This document shows, one piece after another, positions 58,955 to 64,000 of a stretch of DNA of 64,000 nt; the first letter of the stretch is position 1, and each line of letters begins with the position of its first letter. Below the pieces are notes generated by a model. The model worked only from the letters and a program-made list of their open reading frames with translations, made no database searches and was not told where the DNA came from. The stretch is from Histoplasma ohiense (Eukaryota > Ascomycota > Eurotiomycetes > Onygenales > Ajellomycetaceae). The stretch lies in contig JAEVHH010000001.1 in assembly GCA_017607445.1 (NCBI GenBank), forward strand, positions 3,658,001 through 3,722,000, read 5' to 3'. The position numbers and the translations under genes are program-made.

Positions 58955-60088
58955 ATCTGTACATAGTAAGTATACTATCATTTCGCATTGGTGATTTAGT
59001 ATTATTATTATTTCTTTTGTTTCACGTTAGATTTTGAAGCTCCGTGGCAGAGAGACCAGGGGAGGCAACAAGAAAGGCCAGGCGCTGTATGAGAGCAAGG
59101 GATATTTATATATCTAGATACATAATATAGCTAAAAGTATAAAAGCTACAAATCGGCACCAATAGCCGAATCCTCGACAACATCGCCAAAAAAGAAAAAA
59201 AAGGCAAATTTGAAAATTATGGTTGTTTCTGTTTGTCCTGCTGACTACTAATTACCCGTATGGTCAAGCTCAATTATCATGCCGTACTTGCAGCACCTAT
59301 CCATTATATCTACCGTGAACACAGCAAGGAGCCTGGAGAAGGGTGGTACTAAGTAGCCATCCATTCTGTCTCCTTTGTCTTTTGCCAACCAGCGCACTGC
59401 ACCCATGCTGGGAGAAGGGATAACATGCTGCTTGAGATACATGATGCTCAAACCAACTCATCCATACTGTAGGATCGGGAGTAGGAATAAAATCAATAAA
59501 TACTTATACTGCGTACAGAACTAAACAAGATCCCTGGCAAACTAGTCCGGTATTTCTTGCTATTCTCCCGTCATTATTGGATCATACACAAGTAACCTGT
59601 ATTCCGTAAGTCAATGGTCATACTTCTCTCTGGTCTGGGCATTTCTTCAAGGAAATCGAGGATCATCCGTCAAACCAACTCCACCTGTTGTTTATCCGTT
59701 TGCACTGTTCTCCATGCGCACACACGAAAGTTCCACCCATGGGAACCTTTACCCAACTCCGGCTCCGTTCCAACTCACTAGTATTCCCCCGTAGCGCAAA
59801 TTCGCAATTGATCGGGTTCTTTTTTGTCTTTGTGAGCGGAGAGTTTGAGAATAAGCAGCGTTAAATATGTTAGGCTTTATTTAGGTTCATGAAACAACTC
59901 AATGCTGTCCCTTTCGCCACATGGAATCGACCATCTAGACCTTGCAACAGGATGAGTTGAATCCATGCTTGAAAGGATCGAGAAAAATCGTTTCTCTTAC
60001 GATCCTGCTGATCTATGTAGCGTAGCGTAATCGCGCAGCGGGTTGGTAAAATGCAGTCCTTGAAAAATAAAATGCCTCCGGCGTCGCC
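58713..60088. other. Intergenic region without a supported gene
   Basis: Contains a GT microsatellite (58919-58952). A 67-codon minus-strand frame (59248-59451) has no domain and no intron context. Nothing else recognised. Confidence 0.5.
58919..58952 (+). repeat. (GT)n microsatellite
   Basis: About 16 GT units in the promoter region of the arrestin-like gene. Likely length-variable. Confidence 0.95.
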
Positions 60089-60100
60089 CAGTTTCGAACC
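60089..60100 (-). promoter_or_regulatory. Downstream B box of the U6 gene
   Basis: Minus strand reads GGGTTCGAAACT, close to the pol III B-box consensus GGTTCGANTCC. It lies about 73 bp beyond the U6 terminator. A downstream B box bound by TFIIIC is known for yeast SNR6; the same use here is inference. Confidence 0.55.
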
Positions 60101-60172
60101 CGCGATGTCACTCCCTCATTCGAAACCACGCCAAAAACGCTGGAGCCTTTCAAAGGCATCGGTAAGGAAAAC

Positions 60173-60179
60173 AAAAAAA
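60173..60179 (-). terminator. Pol III terminator of U6
   Basis: Seven consecutive T on the minus strand directly after the U6 3' end. Confidence 0.9.
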
Positions 60180-60278
60180 CTTGTAGCTTCTCTTTGATTG
60201 AGCGTGTCATCCTTAGTGCAGGGGCCATGCTAATCTTCTCTGTATCGTTTCTATATGACCAAATGCCCGAAGGCACTT
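60174..60278 (-). ncRNA. U6 spliceosomal snRNA
   Basis: The minus strand carries a 5' stem-loop GTGCCTTCGGGCA, then ATTTGGTCA, the invariant ACAGAGA box within GATACAGAGAAGATTAGC, the ATGGCCCCTGC helix region, AAGGATGACACGC, and a terminal purine-rich part (AAAGAGAAGC). It ends in a run of seven T, the pol III terminator. The order and spacing are those of U6 RNA, which base-pairs with the 5' splice site and U4/U2 in the spliceosome. Length is about 105 nt and no intron interrupts it. The 5' end is placed by analogy and may be off by 1-3 nt. It may be the only U6 locus or one of several. Confidence 0.95.
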
Positions 60279-60297
60279 GACACTCCTTCATTTACAA

Positions 60298-60304
60298 TTA
60301 TATA
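60298..60304 (-). promoter_or_regulatory. TATA box of U6
   Basis: TATATAA on the minus strand, 20-26 bp upstream of the proposed U6 start. This is the position expected for pol III U6 promoters. Confidence 0.75.
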
Positions 60305-60447
60305 GGCTGTTTTATTAGTCAGCCGTTCGCTGGGGGTCCTGTGGCAAACATTCCAAGAAGATCCGTGCGTTCTGGAATCTAACGAAGAAGAGTATAGCGT
60401 TGTATTACTAACACCCAAGGACATCAGCTTCATCTCATCATTCATCT

Positions 60448-60783
60448 TCATTCATCTGAAGAAGTGCCGGATTGAATTTTCCCTGCCATGAATTTAAGAA
60501 AAATCGAGAAAGTTGGAATGGCACCAAAGACCGACCACCCAAGAGTGGCAAATGGCTTCATACCAGAATTTAGCTCCAGATTAGCGAGATAGTGTTGTTT
60601 GTTCTTTGCTATGACTTCTTCCCGCCGCAGACAAACTTCACTGGAACCGAACCGAAAGCTGCCTGAATCTGGCTCCGGCGTCTGGTTTGTCAAAGCATCG
60701 ACCGATATTCTAGATCCCTCGAGCCATAGAAGTTCCGAATGGAACGGGTAGCCGTCGTCTTCAATGTGCCACCCCCGACCCAT
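60448..60783 (-). CDS. Small single-pass membrane protein, unknown
   Basis: An ATG at 60783 opens 111 codons without an intron. The N-terminal half is soluble (Trp/Glu/Ser-rich); a charged helix REEVIAKNKQHYLANLE precedes one hydrophobic segment (about residues 80-102, including FGAIPTFSIFLKF); the tail is short and polar. Base composition is gene-like and the ORF is the longest in its region. I do not recognise the family. It could be a small mitochondrial or ER membrane protein, or the last exon of a larger gene. U6 lies 170 bp downstream on the same strand. Confidence 0.5.
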   Translation of the reverse strand: MGRGWHIEDDGYPFHSELLWLEGSRISVDALTNQTPEPDSGSFRFGSSEVCLRREEVIAKNKQHYLANLELNSGMKPFATLGWSVFGAIPTFSIFLKFMAGKIQSGTSSDE

Positions 60784-61584
60784 CTCTTACGCAAGTTTGC
60801 CCCTCTGGCATCACTCCCAGGTAGAGCAAGCAACCTTCCCATTTTATCGTTTTCATAATTCCGGGTTCTGGTTGTTGAGGATGTAAATCAGATGGCTCTG
60901 GAAGACCGGATCATACCCTTCACACACCCCCTTCAACATCCAATGGATTTTTTTGCTTTTTATTCGATCAACGTGGGAGAATTACATCTCCTTCATAGCA
61001 TAACTTGCGTATTTGTTTGTGGATCGACTAACCCTCATCCGCAGGCGGAAGGTGGCTTTCTGGCATATGCCTTAGAGCGACAGCACACTCCATCTGAATT
61101 TTAAAGCCTTTTCTTTTGTGATGTTGCGTCACGATTTGACATTGCGAGCAAGCCTTTCCATACCAAAATCCTCCGTATTCAGCTGCATGTGTTGTAATAG
61201 TCCTCAGTAAAGGATAGCCCACTAGATCTGGAAAATTAGTAGAGGTGATATCCGTGATGAATATGGATTTGAATCAGCCCTCGCATGCCTGGAGAAGCGG
61301 ATGTAGGATATAGATCGTGATGTGTGATGCTTAGGCTTGGCATATTCGGTTCCTTGGCAACCGCAGAAGCTTCAATTCTTTTTTTTCGCTGGTGGTGGAG
61401 GAGATATTTACTAAATACTCGTAGCTAAATAAAACAACCATTCAACCAACGCACTCTTTCTCCTCCTAATTAATGTATCCTTTCCCAAATCCCATACGTA
61501 TCTAATACCCGATATTTGCCTGCGAAACCGACAAAAACCCAAGCAATCGAAAATAACCACCCAAACACAATCGGAAAGCACAGA
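60784..61584. other. Divergent intergenic region
   Basis: Promoter space between the small membrane protein and Rrp17. Short frames (60892-61104 plus, 61028-61222 minus) show no domain. No gene called. Confidence 0.45.
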
Positions 61585-62492
61585 ATGGCGCCTTCGGCCA
61601 AAAGGCGAAAACTTGCCGCCTCCCACCCCAACGCCGTACAGGAGATCCTCTTCGATCCCCAGGCGCGGGCGGAGTTTCTGACAGGTTTCCACAAACGCAA
61701 GCTCGAGCGCGCTAAGCAGGCGCAGGAGAATGCGGAGAAGAGAGCAAAGGAGGAGAAGAAGGAACAGAGGCGGCGGGTTAGTAAAAAATTATATATATAT
61801 ATACCACTGTTTTTTCTTCTCTTTAACAAAGACTTTTTTTGAGAAGGGGGAGAGAGATTATGTTTGGTCATGGCGTGTATTAATTATGTTTTGCGGAGAG
61901 AAATGAATAGATGCGAGACGAGCGCCGTGCGGAATTCGAACGGGCCCTTGCGGAGAACAGATCGTTGATGCGGGAGATAAGTCGGGCTGCCGCAGGGGAG
62001 AGCAGTTCTGATGAAGGTGGGGAGAGTAATGATAATATTATTATTGATGAGGAGTGGGGGGGAATAACCGAGCCGCCACCAGTGGATTATGAAGCGGAAT
62101 ATATCGACGAGGATAAATATACCACGGTGACGGTGGAGGAGTTGGATGCTTCTTCGCGGGAAGGGTTGAGGAGAAGGGTTGATATGGAGAGTAGTGACGA
62201 AGGAGAAAGTGGTGATGATGGGGAGACGAGGAATGAGGTAGAGGAGGGAGGGCGGGAGGATGGTGGGGATATGTCGAGGGTGAAGAAACGAGTATGGACC
62301 AAGAACAAGAGCAAGAACACGAACAGAAGCGGTGATGGTGATAAGAATAATACATCAGATCGGCCGAAAAGTAATTCGAAGAAGAAGAAGCGGAGTTTCC
62401 GATACGAGAATAAAGCGGAGCGGAGGGTAGCGAAGCTGAAGGAGCGGGCTGGTGGGAAGAAGCGGGCGAGGGAGAGGAAAGCGGGGGCATAA
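61585..62492 (+). CDS. RRP17: Ribosomal RNA-processing protein 17 (Rrp17/Nol12 family)
   Basis: Two exons, 61585-61776 and 61911-62492, joined in phase 0 across a 134-bp intron (donor GTTAGT, acceptor AATAG); 257 aa. The N-terminal family signature is clear: FDPQARAEFLTGFHKRKLER followed by a long Lys/Glu/Arg helix that continues across the splice as RMRDERRAEFERAL. The middle is acidic and Ser/Asp-rich (about residues 90-170), the C-terminus is strongly basic (KKKKRSFRYENK, RRVAKLKERAGGKKR) and probably nucleolar. In yeast Rrp17 is a nucleolar 5'-3' exonuclease needed for 60S subunit maturation and 5.8S/25S 5' ends. The C-terminal acidic and basic blocks are typical in fungal homologues. Confidence 0.88.
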
Positions 62493-62922
62493 ATTCCCGA
62501 AGACATGTGCGAAGTATGTATTCTATTGAATTATATTTAATGGAATAAAATAAGCTGATTGAAAATTTTATGAATGTGAGCGGATTTGACCCTTGCCATC
62601 TGAAGAGCTTATGGGCGGGTGCGTTGGGCAAAGGGCTACAACAACTCATCGAATCTCATCAAGGCTTTGTATATACCACAGTCGGGAAAGTAAATCATGC
62701 TTGTAAAATTGGGGAATAAAATAGAGGACACAATACAGTAGCTTCAGCACCAGAACAGTGTCACGTTCTTTGGAAGATTTCTTTCTTTTGACATTTTAAA
62801 CCGCAAGCTGGAAGCACAAGGTCGTAATCAAGGATGGAGAGAGCGACACAAGCGGAAATGAATTAGAAAGAAGAAACTTGATATGAATATATTCGTATAC
62901 ACCCCGCCCCCTCCCCCATCAT
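62493..62922. other. Convergent 3' intergenic region
   Basis: Space between Rrp17 (+) and tropomyosin (-). AATAAAATAAG near 62543 is a likely polyadenylation region for Rrp17. No gene seen. Confidence 0.55.
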
Positions 62923-63739
62923 CTACACATTGCCCATGAGAGTTTCCAGGTCCCGCAGCTCCTTCTGCAAGTCCTCATACTTCTTCGACATCTCTTCATA
63001 TTTAGCCTCCCATTGGTCACGGGAAGTCTCAAGCGCCTGGACCTTGCGCTCGTAATGTCCAGCCTTGACGTCAGTTTGGCGAAGCCTATTTGTCCATAGC
63101 AAGTGGTTGAGTCAATCAGTGCCTTATATCAACAGAATACATCTAGGAAACTCAAATGGAAAACGGGGGAGATAACCAATACGTACTTCTCATTCGTCTC
63201 ACGAAGGGTCTTGTCAGTTTCCTCGGCCTCCTCCTCGAGGAGCTGCAGACGTCTTTGCAGGGACTCGTTCTGTGTACCGTGTTGAGCATTTTCGGAGGCC
63301 GACGCCTTGGCATCCTTCAGATCAGCCTCAAGTTTCTCGACATCGGCCTCCAGCAGCTGGTTTCGGTGAGTGAGAGATTTGATTTCTTGTTCCTTTGCCA
63401 GATTCTCCTGCTCGAGAGCCTTGACTTTGCTCTGTAGTTCTTCGACCTTGGCGTGGGCATCGTCGGCCTCCAGACGGAGGGTGTTCATTTTCTAAATTTC
63501 CCAATAGGGGAAAAAGTAGACAAAGGTCAGCTTTAAAATACATCTATTTAAGTAATTTAATTGGGAGTGAGCGAATGCAATGGAAACAACCGCACTCTCT
63601 CCCCTCCCTTTCCTCCCTTCAGAGATCCGGTTGCTATAGGAGGTTTGAGTGGAAATGGAGGAAAGCTCTGGGGCTACCCGCTTCGATGTTACCCCGCGAT
63701 AAACAGACAGGGAATACAGACCTCCTTGATTCTATCCAT
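62923..63739 (-). CDS. Tropomyosin
   Basis: Three exons: 63739-63722 (only MDRIKE), 63491-63187, 63085-62923. The introns are 230 and 101 bp with GTCTGT and GTACGT donors. The product is 161 aa, the same length as fission yeast Cdc8. The whole protein is a heptad-repeat coiled coil without Pro or Gly breaks. It includes the tropomyosin-like start MDRIKEKMNTLRLEADDA, the middle KALEQENLAKEQEIKSL, and a C-terminus ending in ETLMGNV. Tropomyosin dimers lie along actin filaments and are needed for formin-made cables, the contractile ring and polarised growth. The tiny first exon followed by the longest intron places the start codon far upstream, a layout common in fungal cytoskeletal genes. Confidence 0.93.
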
Positions 63740-64000
63740 GTTGAAAGATGTTTGGTAGGGCGGTCGAGTTTTAAGTGAAGAGAGTGTAAACAAGAGTGTG
63801 CTCGGTCAACGAGGCAGATGAATAAAAGACGTGGTAGCTGGTTGGGTATAGAGGGCCACAAGAGACAGCAGGCAGAGACAAGAGACCAGAAGATACAACA
63901 CAAGATGAGGGTTGTCCGATTATTATTTGTTGGGTGAGGGTCAGCAAGTTGCAGGGGAAGGTTAGCGGGTCAAAGCAAGAGAGTTAGCGGCAGAGTTAGT
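63740..64000. other. Tropomyosin 5' region
   Basis: Upstream flank of the tropomyosin gene. On the minus strand there is a CT-rich stretch (TTGTCTCTGCC...CTGTCTCTTG, about 63860-63890) typical of core promoters. No other gene seen. Confidence 0.5.

Noticed and set aside
60892..61222. Small frames on both strands between the U6 region and Rrp17
   Set aside because: No homology, no heptads or membrane segments, and overlapping frames on opposite strands. Treated as intergenic.
62041..62649. 202-codon minus-strand frame rich in Ser, Pro and His
   Set aside because: It is the antisense shadow of the acidic and basic low-complexity coding sequence of Rrp17.

Overview
The window is a fungal chromosome segment with two sharply different halves. 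Spliceosomal introns with GTRWGT donors and CTAAC or TACTAAT branch points, an intron-bearing tropomyosin, an Rrp17 homologue, an arrestin-like protein and a U6 snRNA gene place it in an ascomycete. AT-rich, gypsy-filled isochores next to a normal gene-rich isochore fit Onygenales, and most of all Ajellomycetaceae such as Blastomyces. That placement is inference from family knowledge; nothing here is diagnostic of a species.

Positions 1 to about 48.9 kb are an AT-rich transposon graveyard. Two Ty3/gypsy families dominate. Family A (270-271 bp LTRs) is represented by a minus copy running off the left edge (1-4268) and a plus copy (24821-31964). Family B has 63-bp repeats inside its LTRs, giving LTRs of 471, 534 or 597 bp, a CCHC Gag, and a Pol with protease, RT, RNase H, integrase and chromodomain. 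It has at least six copies: 4269-5259(+, partial), 7281-13485(+), 6713-18998(-, split by the previous one), 18999-24697(-, 3' truncated), 36248-42324(+), about 43311-45740(-, partial). Other elements are a hAT transposase relic, a hAT-like non-autonomous family with 8-bp target duplications, tRNA-derived SINE-like copies, a SINE/LINE-like 926-bp insert with a 13-bp target duplication, and a large inverted repeat at the isochore edge. All protein frames of the old elements are riddled with stops, almost all TGA. Comparing copies shows C-to-T decay where C is followed by G or C, with CpA spared. Inside the plus A copy, between pol and the 3' LTR, lies a decayed three-exon gene on the opposite strand. 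Its cysteine pattern matches a gene at 54 kb in the gene-rich half.

From about 48.9 kb the composition becomes normal. Genes in order: a small secreted cysteine-rich EGF-like protein (+, 50261-50674); a peroxisomal 4-coumarate-CoA-ligase-like acyl-CoA synthetase ending in AKL (-, 51354-53208); a small zinc-binding-like protein with an A/P-rich linker and coiled coil (+, 54028-54797, splice unresolved); an unknown multi-exon protein followed by a chromodomain (-, 55188-56596); an arrestin-like protein of 444 aa in five exons (-, 56971-58712); a U6 snRNA with TATA box and downstream B box (-, 60174-60278); a 111-aa single-pass membrane protein (-, 60448-60783); Rrp17 (+, 61585-62492); and tropomyosin of 161 aa (-, 62923-63739). 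These are ordinary monocistronic fungal genes with no evident shared pathway. The most informative contrast is between the decayed repeats, the young SINE that escaped decay, and the secreted-protein gene next to the isochore border.
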